Assembly (NCBI GenBank): GCA_030220185.1
Contig: JASPKZ010004205.1
Coordinates: 1-64,000 of the forward strand
Reading direction: 5' to 3'
Length of the DNA stretch: 64,000 bases
Origin: Diploptera punctata
Lineage: Eukaryota > Arthropoda > Insecta > Blattodea > Blaberidae
A program made the translations under genes and the position numbers. A model generated the notes under the pieces. That model saw only the letters and a list, made by a program, of their open reading frames with translations. It ran no database searches and was not told the origin of the DNA. Positions 54,901 to 64,000 of the stretch are shown here, in pieces (position 1 is the first letter of the stretch; each line of letters opens with the position of its first letter).

Positions 54901-56040
54901 TACTTACTTACTTACTCACTGGCACTATCGAACCCGAAGGTTCATGGCCGCGCGGACATAAGCTCTCCATACATCCCTATCCTGAGCTAATGATTTCCAA
55001 TCATTCCATGTATAATCTACTTCCCTCAAATCATAGTTAATATTATTCTCCCACCTCATTCTTGGTCTACCAACTGGGCGTTTTCCCTCTGGCTTTCCTA
55101 CAAGAAGCTTCCATGCACGTCTTTCATTCCCCATACGCGCAACATGTCCTGCCCATCGCAGTTTACGAGACTTAACTGTTCTTATTATATCTGGCTTCCT
55201 ATAAAGACCATGTAGTTCATTGTTATGTAGTCTTCTCCATTCACCTGTCTGTTCATCTCTCTTTGGTTCAAAAATTTTCCTAAGAACTTTATTCTCAAAT
55301 ACTCGTAATCTCATTTCCTCCCTTAAAGTAAGAGTCCATGTTTCGCACCCATATAATATAACTGGTAGAATAATAGTTTTATATATTTTCAGCTTAACGT
55401 TTTTTGAAAGGAGTTGGGACATCAAAAGTCTCTGCAATGCATAATAGCATGCATTTCCAGAATTGAGCCTATGTTTAATTTCTTTTTGCATCTCATTCCT
55501 ATTTGTGATTATTGTTCCTAGGAATTTGAATTCAGCCACTTCCTCAAAATTTCCCTCATTTGTCATTAGCTGTCCATTTCCATTATATACTGAATTTCTA
55601 CGTGTGACCATATATTTAGTTTTACTGATATTTACTTCCAGTCCTAATTTCTTAGTGTTACTCAATAGTGTGTGCGTGTTGGCCTTTAGTATCTCCTCGC
55701 TATCGGCCAGTAGTACAACATCATCAGCATTAACTACACTTTAACAGCTTATTAATACCATTCAGTTGTAAGCCTTCCTCATTCTCTAAAGATTTAATGG
55801 CATGCTCTAGTACAAAATTAAATAGTAGAGGAGATAGTGCATCTCCTTGCTTCAACCCATTCTGGATTTCAAAAGTGTCTGAAAACTGTTTGCCTACACG
55901 CACCCTACTCTTTGAGCCATTTAGACACATTCGTATAAGTCTAACTAACTTTTTAGGAATTCCGAATTCCAGCAGGATACTATATAACTTTTCCCTCTTA
56001 ATTGAATCATATGCTTTTTTGAAGTCTACATATAGTCGGG
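54901..56040 (-). mobile_element. LINE family L-A, longest copy
   Basis: Minus strand, 5' to 3': YVDFKKAYDSIKREKLYSIL (RT palm, first Asp), MCLNGSKSRVRVGKQFSD, IQNGLKQGDALSPLLFN, then after a frameshift ADDVVLLADSEEILKAN, then after a ~2-base deletion the open 246-codon frame at 55665-54925. That frame runs NTKKLGLEVNISKTKYMV, FKFLGTIITNRNEM, ILPVILYGCETWTLTL, RAWKLLVGKPEGKRPVGRPR, VWRAYVRAAMNLRVR. The residue before ADD is Asn where Tyr or Phe is usual. It ends in (AGTA)n-like repeats. Confidence 0.88.
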
Positions 56041-56041
56041 G

Positions 56042-56170
56042 ATCGGGGAATCGTAACCCCGCCTTCCAGGCGCCCCAACCTCAGAGGTGGGTTACAATTA
56101 CGCTAATGCCAGGACAGAACACCAGAAATGTAAAGGACAACCTGGTGCATCAAAAGAATATTAATAAATA
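56042..56170 (+). mobile_element. SINE B tail
   Basis: GTAACCCCGCCTTCCAGGCG, AACCTCAGAGGTGGGTTAC and ACAACCTGGTGCATC follow the LINE directly. Confidence 0.7.
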
Positions 56171-57029
56171 ATGCTCATTAAAAAAGCACAGTATTTGCCG
56201 GCCATAGAAAGAGAAAAAAAGAGAATCGCCAACACATTCCTAGAATATTTTCCGCGTGCAGATTTAATTTGGGCGAGTAATAAGAGAATGTATTTTTCTT
56301 CGTTCAGATGAAAATCTGATAAGTTACATACTACTAACATTACATTAAAATAAAATTAATAACTTGTCTTTTGAAAAGGATAAAAATAGAAATGAAGTAA
56401 TAAAATATTGTTTTTTTTTTAATTTTGCTATCTCTACAATGTCTATCCAAGCTGATTTTCTTTGACATTATTTAATAATCCAAGTTCTGTGAAGTTTGAA
56501 TTAAGTTCTTGGACTTTGAACAAATTAGTTTGAATTATTTCTGCATGATATCGACTCTTGGGAAATTGAGTAGAAACATATGAACTCTTTTGAATGACAA
56601 AAGTGACAAATTTGAAAGTAAAAAAAAAAGAAAGCAGTTATTTAATTTGAATAGTTGAATATTGATATGGCTCTTTGACAAAAGCTTCTACACTTCATGC
56701 GCCATTTCATTCCTACGCTCTTTTATTATTGTCTCTTTCATCAAACGCGTCATGCAAGACAGAAGGATCAAGAACCACTAACCAAGCGTATCAACTTAAC
56801 ACATTGTAAAATACAAAGTCTTTCTTTACTCATAGAGAAGTAAATTGCATTCTAATATATAGGACGAGTAAAATGTTTTTGTGAGTTTTAGTAATTCGAC
56901 CCCAACATATATCAACGTGACGTTTAAAGCGAGTCGTGACATAAAAATATGTTATTGTTATCATCATTTTATTGTTATTATTATTATAATTTTTTTATTT
57001 CAGGATGGTTTCTGTTATTTACACAGGTA
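56171..57029. other. No recognised gene
   Basis: AT-rich with no coding or shared repeat found. Confidence 0.5.
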
Positions 57030-57430
57030 TCCTCAACCAAAATAAACAATTTTTTTCTTCCATACTTCCCCGATCTTGCGTGTCTGTTTTATCATATGTC
57101 TCTTCTTCATGTTGTCTTGAATCCCCTTTATCCACGTTGGCTTTGGTCTACCACGTTTCCCATTTCCAGGAATAATTCATTTCCATACTTTTTTTTGTTT
57201 CTGGGTCCCTTCTCCTCATTATCATGCCATCTTAGTTGGATTTCTTCAATCTCTTGTATAATATCCTTTTTTACATTCATTATTTCTCTTATTGTATTAT
57301 TTCTTACTCTATCCAATGTTGATGTTCTTGCCGATCTTCTTAAAAAGTCCATTTCTGCGACTAATAATTTATTTCTGTGTTTTTGCTTCAAAGTCCATGT
57401 TTCTGCACCATATAATAAAATGATCATCAT
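57030..57430 (-). mobile_element. LINE family L-D, ORF2 end
   Basis: The minus strand reads ILLYGAETWTLKQKHRNKLL, AEMDFLRRSARTSTLDRVR, IREIMNVKKDIIQEI and LRWHDNEEKG. Confidence 0.78.
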
Positions 57431-57535
57431 CATCCTCAAGGTAAGGGCCTGTTGGCCCGTTCCGCGCCCTGGTGCACTATATGCTGCAGGTGCAGGTCGT
57501 TCTTCCAACGTCGTTTTGGTACGTAATAAAATACT
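57431..57535 (-). mobile_element. LINE L-C terminal fragment
   Basis: The inverse of 61360-61440 (GGACGACCTCCACCTGCAGC there, CGACCTGCACCTGCAGCATA here on the minus strand). It abuts the L-D copy and a TTA repeat, making a chimeric ORF. Confidence 0.6.
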
Positions 57536-57555
57536 TAATGAAAATAATAAGATTG

Positions 57556-57556
57556 C

Positions 57557-57595
<39 letters not shown>

Positions 57596-57596
57596 G
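57556..57596. repeat. (ATT)n microsatellite
   Basis: About 13 units, followed by the first ~14 bases of a SINE A head (ACCGCTGTGGTCTCG). Confidence 0.85.
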
Positions 57597-57613
57597 TAAC
57601 CGCTGTGGTCTCG

Positions 57614-57905
57614 GGCCAGATATAATAAGAATAGTTAAGTCTCGTAGACTGCGATGGGCAGGACATGTGGCACGAATGGGGAATGAAACAAGTGCATGGA
57701 AGCTTCTTGTAGGAAAACCAGAGGGAAAACGCCCAGTTGGTAGACCAAGAATGAAGTGTGAGAATAACATTAACTATGATCTGAGGGAAGTAGATTATAC
57801 AGGGGATGATTGGAAAACATTAGTTCAGAATAGGGATGTATGGAGAGCTTATGTCCGCGTGGCCATTAACCTATGGGTTCGATAGTGCCAGTGAGTTAGT
57901 TAGTT
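57614..57905 (+). mobile_element. LINE family L-A, 3' tail
   Basis: An open frame from PDIIRIVKSRRLRWAGHVAR through WKLLVGKPEGKRPVGRPRMK and VDYTGDDWKTLVQNRDVW to the end, terminating GTGCCAGTGAGTTAGTTAGT. One of the least damaged tails. Confidence 0.85.
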
Positions 57906-58514
57906 AAGTCAATATATACACGTGGCAATGTTATTCACGTGTTTAAAAAAACTGTTGGTGTATGTAACTGCATATCCACATCTGTTCGTGTATCTAATGC
58001 AACAAAAACTATCTCGCTCTATAAATCTCTCCAACTCTCGCGAAGATTAGGCTCTGGAGACCACGCGGCTCTTTTTATCGCTTCGCATGCTCACACACGT
58101 AAATGAATATTCTATGCAAACTTTATCTTTCTAGAGAAGCTACAAAAAACACCAGCAATTTGAGGTTAATTCAAGTTTTCTTTCATTGCAAATCCGGATT
58201 TTTTTTACTTCCACGTCTCTGTCATATTCAGAGACACAAAGGGAGAGATTGGCAACACTTGCTTCTATTGTTGAAGCAGGCAGTCATTGCCACTGTTATA
58301 TTATGGGTATTTTCTATATGGTTTGGTTAAGTTAATTTATGTTAATTTTTCACTTTTTTCTAAATTTAATTTCGATCAGTTCGATTGAAGTAACAAAATA
58401 CTTAGAGGCCTAACAAAAAATAAATAAACAATAATTATTCTCTGTGGGTTAAAAATGGCCTCGAGGCTTGTTATGCACAAGGAGGAGGAGGAGGAGAAGA
58501 AATAATTACATTAT
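57906..58514. other. No recognised gene
   Basis: A 75-codon plus ORF at 58103-58330 has no motif. A GGA run lies at 58480. Confidence 0.5.
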
Positions 58515-58545
58515 GATATATATATATATATATATATATATGATA
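58515..58545. repeat. (TA)n microsatellite
   Basis: About 13 units. Confidence 0.85.
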
Positions 58546-58562
58546 TGAAAAGAAAAATGAAT

Positions 58563-58636
58563 GCTTGAGTCGGGATTCGAACTCGAGTCTCTAAAGTCTG
58601 TACCTTTAGCGCTCTAACCAACTGAGCTACTCAAGA
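58563..58636 (-). tRNA. tRNA-like gene or recent tRNA pseudogene
   Basis: The 74-nt minus-strand segment folds as a cloverleaf. Six of seven acceptor pairs form (TCTTGAG/CTCAAGC). The D-stem is perfect (GCTC/GAGC, with A box TAGCTCAGTTGG). The anticodon stem is TAAAG/CTTTA with loop GTACAGA, and the T-arm is TCGAG TTCGAAT CCCGA with one mismatch. There are two bases instead of one between D and anticodon stems, so the anticodon (ACA if the seven-base loop is right) is uncertain. A T-rich terminator follows. It lies inside a repeat shared with 53166-53360, so a repeat-borne tRNA is more likely than a normal gene. Confidence 0.5.
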
Positions 58637-58639
58637 ATT

Positions 58640-58791
58640 CCAATACAAGCATACAATTTTCTTATACATGTAGTATTCTCAATTCACACAAGAGGTAGCT
58701 GAAATTGTTCCAACTGCCATCTCGCGGCTAACGTAACAGTTAAGCAAATTTTTTTTTAAAGAGAATATTTACTTTATAGCAGTAACGCTTT
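58640..58791 (-). repeat. Repeat flanking the tRNA-like modules
   Basis: Inverted similarity to 53245-53345: CTGCTATAAAGTAAA, TTGCTTA-CTGTTAC and GCTACCTCT. Confidence 0.55.
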
Positions 58792-58898
58792 TATATATAG
58801 ATATTATAAATATATTTTTGACATTTGGCAATGAAGGCAAATATCATATTTGCCTTCATTGCCAAATGTCAAAAATATATTTATAATATCTATATATA
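58792..58898. repeat. Perfect 107-bp palindrome
   Basis: 53-base arms around a single C at 58845 match without a mismatch (GACATTTGGCAATGAAGGCA and its inverse). Related half-sequence GCCTTCATTACTAAATGTC occurs at 53188, so the palindrome is an inverted duplication of a repeat end. Confidence 0.92.
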
Positions 58899-58929
58899 TA
58901 TTTGGAACTGCCTTGAAAGAGAAACTATT

Positions 58930-60240
58930 AGAACTTTTTAACAATATTTGACATTGTCTTAATATTCCAACGGATTGGTAAACGGGTCTAGTAATTAATA
59001 TACATAAAAAAGGTCAGAAAAACAAATGTGATAACTACCGAGGCATTACCTTACTCCCAACTGCATCTAAATTATATGCCAACATAATTAAAAATAAATT
59101 ATCAGTAAGTAGTGAAACATTTTTGGAAGAAGAACAATGTGGATTTAGAAAAGGGAGGAGCACTATAAATGCAATATTTACCCTGCAACAAATTATGGAA
59201 AAAAGGAGAGAATTTAATCTCCCACTATACATACTATTTATAGAATATGAAAAGGCATATGATAATGTAAACCGAGATAAACTTTGGCAGATACTGCATG
59301 AAGAACATATACACTCGCATGTAATACGAGCCATACTAAGCTTATATCAAAATTCTAAAATCAAAATTAAATTACCAGATGGAGAAATAACAGAACACAT
59401 AAACACAAGCAAAGGTGTTCGACAAGGATGTGGACTATCTCCACTCTTATTTAATATATATTAACAGAATAGTGCAAGAATGGAAACAAACAGTAAATAG
59501 TGGAATTTCAATAACTAGGAATAAAATAATTCAAACAATATTATATGCTGATGATCAAATAATATTATCAGATTCCGAAGATAGCTTACAAATAGCAGCG
59601 TATCAATTATTCAAAATTGCCAGTAAATATAATATGAAAATTTCCACTTCAAAATCCAAAACAATGGCAATGTGTGGGGAAAAAACATACAACGGGTGAA
59701 AATTGAGATTGATGGAAAAATTATAGAACAAGTGTCAGATTTCTCTTACTTAGGAAGTGTATTTGCAGAGTGTAAGAGTGACATTGATTCAAAATTACAA
59801 AAATATATATAAAATGAATGGGGTAATACGAAGACATTTTGGTAAACTGATGAGGACAGAGACAAACAAAACTAAGATTACATACACACATCAAAAGCTG
59901 CTCTAAAATACGGAAGTGAAATTTGGATTTTAAATAAAAGAAACTCTCATAAACTTCAAGTAAGCCAAATGTGCTTCTTACGATCATTGTTAGGAGTTAA
60001 TAGACTGGATCACCAAAGGAACACTATTATCAGAGGAAAACTTGGAGTAACAAGTTTAAATGAAGACATACAAAGATACCAACAAGAATGGAAAAATCAT
60101 CTGAGGAGAATGGCAAGAAATATACTTCCAAAATTGGCATTTCAATATACCCCAACTGGACATAGGGACCAAGGAAGACCAAAACATCGGTGGAAAGATC
60201 AAGACCATCTTCGCTAGGTTTACCGTACAGGCCACATGGC
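58930..60240 (+). mobile_element. LINE family L-C, most complete RT domain
   Basis: Plus strand: CDNYRGITLLPTASKLYANI (RT motif 0-1), EEEQCGFRKGRSTINAIF, LYILFIEYEKAYDNVNRDKL (Glu replaces the first catalytic Asp), GVRQGCGLSPLLFNIY, a frameshift at about 59458, ILYADDQIILSDSEDSLQIA (catalytic YADD), NMKISTSKSKTMAM, further frameshifts, then SQMCFLRSLLGVNRLDHQR, RNILPKLAFQYTPTG and GRPKHRWKDQ. It is inactive through frameshifts and D-to-E. Confidence 0.88.
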
Positions 60241-60405
60241 CTAAAACGAATTTGTTCATGATGATGATGATTTGTTATTATATACAACTTTCCTCATTAG
60301 AAGATTGCCACAAGGACAAAGTGATACAGTCAATTAATTTTCGAAATTGATGAAATACTTTGTAAATGCATTAAACAATTTCAAATTGTAATTGAAGTAT
60401 ACATA

Positions 60406-60801
60406 CTATAAAGTAGAAATTTTGTAAATATGGTTTCTTAAAATTGAAATTGATCCTCTAATGCCAGCGATGGCAATTTTAGAAAGATACATGCTGTCCA
60501 AATCTAAGAAATTCCAAAATTTAGCTAAGAATCCTGGTATAGTACCTCTTGCCCCGATCATCAATCCTGTGACAGTTATACTATCTAATTGGTATTTATC
60601 TTTGTAATAGTCAATTGTTGGCTCATATATGGCTTTGTTTTCAGAGTCAACTCCCTCAGATTGGCCACTATGAGTCTCAAAACGGATTCTCGGATCTAAT
60701 ATAATACCAATTTTAGAAGATGGCCTAAATGCAATAATATCTATTCGTCTGTTACTCCCATTAGTGGCCACACCATGAAGTTCCTCAAACTGTGTATCCA
60801 T
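60406..60801 (-). pseudogene. Retroelement-like ORF, possible nuclease domain
   Basis: A 131-codon minus-strand frame: NGSNRRIDIIAFRPSSKI, GIILDPRIRFETHSGQSEG, KAIYEPTIDYYKDKYQLDSI and TGLMIGARGTIPGFLAKFWN. The R-x-D-I-I ... I-L-D-P-x-I-R-F-E arrangement resembles the restriction-like endonuclease at the end of R2/R4-type LINEs. This is family memory, not a computed match. It could instead belong to another transposon. No adjoining reverse transcriptase on this strand is seen. Confidence 0.4.
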
Positions 60802-61174
60802 AATCTCGCAAGTCTTCTGCCATCATGTTTCGAATAGTGTGGTGCCGAATGTTTCATATTAATGTTGATTAAAGTTTAATTCAAATTATCGATTCATATA
60901 GCAACAATGCAAAAAACATATTAAAAATGGGCAACGATATGATTCCTGTTGACTTCAACCATAAGAAGTTACGCCTAATAGGCCATACGGCCTAATACGT
61001 GCAAGGATGGTGATGATGAATTGAAAAAATTAAAGTAGGCCTATTTTACGAATTCGTTTCAAAAACATTTCAACTCATCGGTAAAAAATCACTTTCAATC
61101 TTTTCCCTCTAAATTAAGACATCACATTAAAAAAGTTCTTAATAATATTTAAAACAAATATAATTCGATTGTTG
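60802..61174. other. No recognised gene
   Basis: A LINE-like terminal phrase (AATAGGCCATACGGCC at 60988) resembles the 3' end at 60230. Otherwise nothing is recognised. Confidence 0.45.
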
Positions 61175-61440
61175 CAGGTGTATCTTTAAGATATCAGAAG
61201 AGAAGTCAAGATATCAGAGATGAATTACAAATATATAATATAAACGAGAGAATAACAGAAATAAATGTAATTGGTTTGAACATGTATAAAGAATGCCAAA
61301 TAATTGTTTATCAAAACAGCTGCTTCATTATAAACCTCTAGGCCGAAGAAATTTAGGAAGACCAAAACGACGTTGGAAGGACGACCTCCACCTGCAGCAT
61401 ATAGCGCACCGGGGAGCCAATAGGCCCATACCTTGAAGAA
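61175..61440 (+). mobile_element. LINE L-C terminal fragment
   Basis: DIRDELQIYNINERITEI, a frameshift, LGRPKRRWKDDLHLQHIA-like codons and the GCCAATAGGCCC end. Confidence 0.65.
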
Positions 61441-61639
61441 TATGATAATTCGATTGCTTTTTTTGTTTTCAATTTTTAACAAGTATAACTTCATCAAAGA
61501 TAGTAGGAAAGATTATGAATATACACGTATATTTGTAAAGCTAAATGTAGCGTTAATCGAACAGACGCGGGAACAGAGAAAAGTACATAACAATGCGCTA
61601 GAGTATCTTTATGGGAAAACAAGTGTTATAAAAAAGTTA

Positions 61640-62165
61640 AGTTTCGTAGAGTGGGATGAGAAAAATAGGAATGAAAGAAGGAAAATTAGATGGAACGTGT
61701 CCAATAGGTGGGGAAGAATGATGTAGGGAAAATAATATTAACGAAGGTGTGAAGAAGGTAATTTATATAGAGAATACTTGCAAAATACTAGGTCAGGATA
61801 GGGATATATGTCCCGCGCCATAGCCGAGTGGTTAAGGAAAGAAGCCTTGGCGCAGAGCTACGGAACTTGCGCTGGTTCGAGTCCCCAATGGGGGAAGAAA
61901 TTTTCTCATGGAATTTCGGCCAGTATGGGACCGGTGTCCACCCAGCATCATGATGAGTTTGGGTATCTACAATAAGTAGCGGCTCCAGGTTGAGAAAACC
62001 ATCTATAACGGCTGGGGAACCCGACATGTTGAACACATGTCACCCCTACACTGGTTGAATGACCGCCTGTGATTAACACATGTGAACGTGAGGCCAGCAG
62101 CTGGATGGTATGCCTGTCGCCCCATGCAGTTACTTAGGGATATATGGAGAAGTTGTGTCCACACG
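61640..62165 (+). mobile_element. LINE L-A tail interrupted by SINE D
   Basis: 61640-61810 keeps eroded NNIN ... LGQDRDI codons. The frame resumes after the SINE at 62147 (GGAGAAGTTGTGTCC). Confidence 0.55.
61811..62134 (+). mobile_element. SINE D, full length with perfect TSD
   Basis: 324 bp bounded by the 12-bp direct repeat TAGGGATATATG (61799-61810 and 62135-62146). Head with A box TAGCCGAGTGG and B box GGTTCGAGTCC, both perfect Pol III consensus. This copy defines the ends of the family. Confidence 0.92.
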
Positions 62166-62752
62166 GTTATAAAATTCTGGGATCGGTGAGTTATATCATC
62201 ATCATACCCGTCACTTTTCACATGTAAACAAGTCAAATTTAAGGTTGAAATTAGAACATACAAAACATAAACATCCTAGTTATGACTTCTAGGTTTGAGT
62301 CTCCTGGCGGGCAAATAATATTTTCATGTTTATATTCATAACATTTCTTTGATCCCTGCAACAAATTTGGCAGAGGATGCGCTGCGGATGTGGTTATAAT
62401 TACAGACTCGCATCTGTCCTCCACACCAGCCAGTCACACGTAATTCTCACATTAAACTGTTTCATCACCTTCATATATATACAAAAAAAAAATCGGCGTA
62501 TTAACGAATTCTGATGGAATGACGCTCTGTTGAAGATATTCTCATAAAAAATGACAAAATCAGACTTTTCATCGATCCGGTCTGATGGACACCCGAAAAT
62601 GCACGACTGTGCAGTGAAATTGTCTCATTGAAAATTGCGTAGTAGTAGTAGTAGTTATAGAGCATGAGAGTTGCAAATCTGAAACTTATACAGAAACAAA
62701 CCTTCATTAGTGTTTCGTTGGCACGCATTATTTTCGTGATATTAATTAAAAA
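62166..62752. other. No recognised gene
   Basis: A 99-codon minus ORF (62501-62800) runs into the adjacent MITE and is chance. A short AGT repeat lies at 62640. Confidence 0.5.
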
Positions 62753-63238
62753 TATTTTTTGCACGATAGTGCGTTCTGTCGTACGTACAATAGCGGCCAT
62801 GATTGAAAGTTCAATTTCCTAAATTTCGGGATTGCCAACCTATATATAACAATATTGTAATATTACTGTATACTGTAATATTACCTAGGGCGGGAAGTCC
62901 CTAATATCACTGCCCTTTATGTATACTACGTACAATGTATATACAAAAATATATCCAAAAGGTGGTGGTAATATACATTACACGAAACAAATCACTGCAT
63001 TTTAAATGAACTGAACTTTATTTGAAACAATATAAAGCTAAATTCCTATTTACCGTCATTTTATCCCTGATTGGTGTCACGGCCTGTTGTAGTATCAACT
63101 TTTTCGGCATTTAGCGTATATACATTAGCCAGACTCTTAACGCCAGTCGGTTGTTTATAAAGAACGCAAATATTTCCAACAAAGATTGTATTATTTTACT
63201 ATTATTTATTATTTTGAAAACACCATCGTGCAAAAAAT
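62753..63238 (-). mobile_element. ~480-bp non-autonomous DNA transposon, second copy
   Basis: The inverse of 16435-16911, with ends TTTTTTGCACGATAGTGCG and, at the right, CACCATCGTGCAAAAAA. Confidence 0.75.
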
Positions 63239-63344
63239 AATACACTACTGAAAGGCCTAAAAACTGTTTGAACTGAAATTACAATTTGTTGAGGTTGACT
63301 GAGAACTCGGGTACATATTTTATCATTTTTTAAAAACATTTTAA

Positions 63345-63470
63345 GCCGTGAGTCCCGAATGTAACGATTTTCGGACTCATAAAAGAGCCTAATGCTTAAA
63401 TTAGAACCTCTGAGAAAAATTAAATCAGCCTTTCTTATCCAAGCAATGCCTTTGTTGTCTACTAAGTGTT
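63345..63470 (+). mobile_element. SINE E body/tail fragment
   Basis: AAGCCGTGAGTCCCGAATG, GGACTCATAAAAGAGCC and TTGTTGTCTACTAAGTG match 48208-48340. Confidence 0.6.
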
Positions 63471-63660
63471 TTAATATTATAATGATATTGTGAAAATAAA
63501 AATTAATGTCTGAACCAGGAATCGAACCGCGGACCTCTCGTATTCCGCAGGAGCGTGTAAGACCTGGTTCAGGCATTAATTTTTCTTTTCACTAGCCTAT
63601 ATCATTATAATATTATAATATGATCCATTATTGGAACTGTGTTAAAATATCAGTATTGAA
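63471..63660 (-). mobile_element. tRNA-like module in an inverted-repeat element
   Basis: Outer arms ATTATAATGATATTGTG (63476) and its inverse (63600-63616) enclose a minus-strand tRNA-like segment, CCTGAACCAGG ... GCGGTTCGATTCCTGG TTCAG. Its ends CTGAACCA/TGGTTCAG pair perfectly. Same design as 43431-43570. Confidence 0.55.
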
Positions 63661-64000
63661 AGTGTTACATACTGTGTGTTTAAGATAGAAAAATGAGAAA
63701 AAGAACTATTAATGACATAAAATAAATTTATGTTCTGGAGAACAAGTAATTATTTAACAAGTAATTATATGAGCGCGACTTAAAAGTGCCAAGTGTGTAG
63801 GAAACTCTGATATCGGGAGGAAGGGAATTCCAGGAGCGGGAGAAGCTACTATGAAAGAAGTATAAATAGAGAAAAGAAGTAGAATAAGAGGAATAATGAA
63901 AGCAGAACTAACAAGCTTACTAGATACCAATTTTAAACTGGATAGATGATCATATAAATTTGTGACCGACACATATGGATGTGATATCAGCACCAAAGCC
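63661..64000. other. Unassigned window end
   Basis: An 80-codon minus ORF at 63754-63996 has no motif I can name. The window cuts it. Confidence 0.4.

Noticed and set aside
54925..55665. 246-codon ORF as a host gene
   Set aside because: It is the ORF2 C-terminal part of a LINE with multiple copies in the window and broken RT upstream.
10851..62134. SINE D heads as true tRNA genes
   Set aside because: A and B boxes are good but the acceptor stem and anticodon arm do not form, and the sequence continues into the SINE body.

Overview
This is a stretch of a large, repeat-rich insect genome. The abundance of tRNA-headed SINEs, 5'-truncated LINE tails and mariner-type transposons fits a cockroach or termite, but that placement is inference from the look of the repeats. 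Introns of several kilobases, GT-AG splice sites, TAA/TA/GA microsatellites and the lack of any long host ORF all mark it as nuclear eukaryotic DNA.

One host gene is visible: a collagen gene on the minus strand, running from about 36.3 kb down to 16.1 kb. Six exons (36346-36235, 28860-28811, 28322-28212, 25039-24887, 20430-20322, 16156-16068) have consensus splice sites. They join in frame with the Gly-X-Y register kept at every junction inside the collagenous blocks, giving 208 residues (624 nt). An acidic Ser-Gly segment before the first collagen block, short collagen blocks and interruptions (one with Cys-Ser-Cys) suggest a multiplexin (collagen XV/XVIII type). The start, any N-terminal laminin-G-like domain and the C-terminal endostatin-like end are outside the window.

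Everything else is repeats. 0-16 kb: piggyBac-type MITE, SINEs, a DD41D-like mariner with one in-frame stop, a 550-bp foldback, a pogo/Tigger remnant, a Penelope-like fragment with a GIY-YIG endonuclease ORF, and a second 470-bp foldback. 16-29 kb (collagen introns): LINE tails, a mariner remnant, a 17-unit 86-bp minisatellite with inverted-repeat edges, a 690-bp near-perfect palindrome, a long-TIR mariner derivative and a 184-bp foldback. 29-36 kb (first visible intron): a 1.3-kb polypurine tract and more LINE/SINE copies. 36-64 kb: mariner remnant, SINEs (one nested in another with target-site duplication), a five-copy element with a terminal cruciform, LINE fragments carrying reverse-transcriptase motifs, tRNA-like modules and a perfect 107-bp palindrome.

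The most notable observation is that several foldback elements contain type I hammerhead ribozyme motifs. The ones at 25279-25322 (+) and 5957-6001 (-) have a complete conserved core and paired stems; other copies (13.7, 11.9, 18.8, 21-24 kb) are decayed or variant. With the GIY-YIG ORF nearby, this points to Penelope-like retroelement ends dispersed through the collagen introns and their flank.
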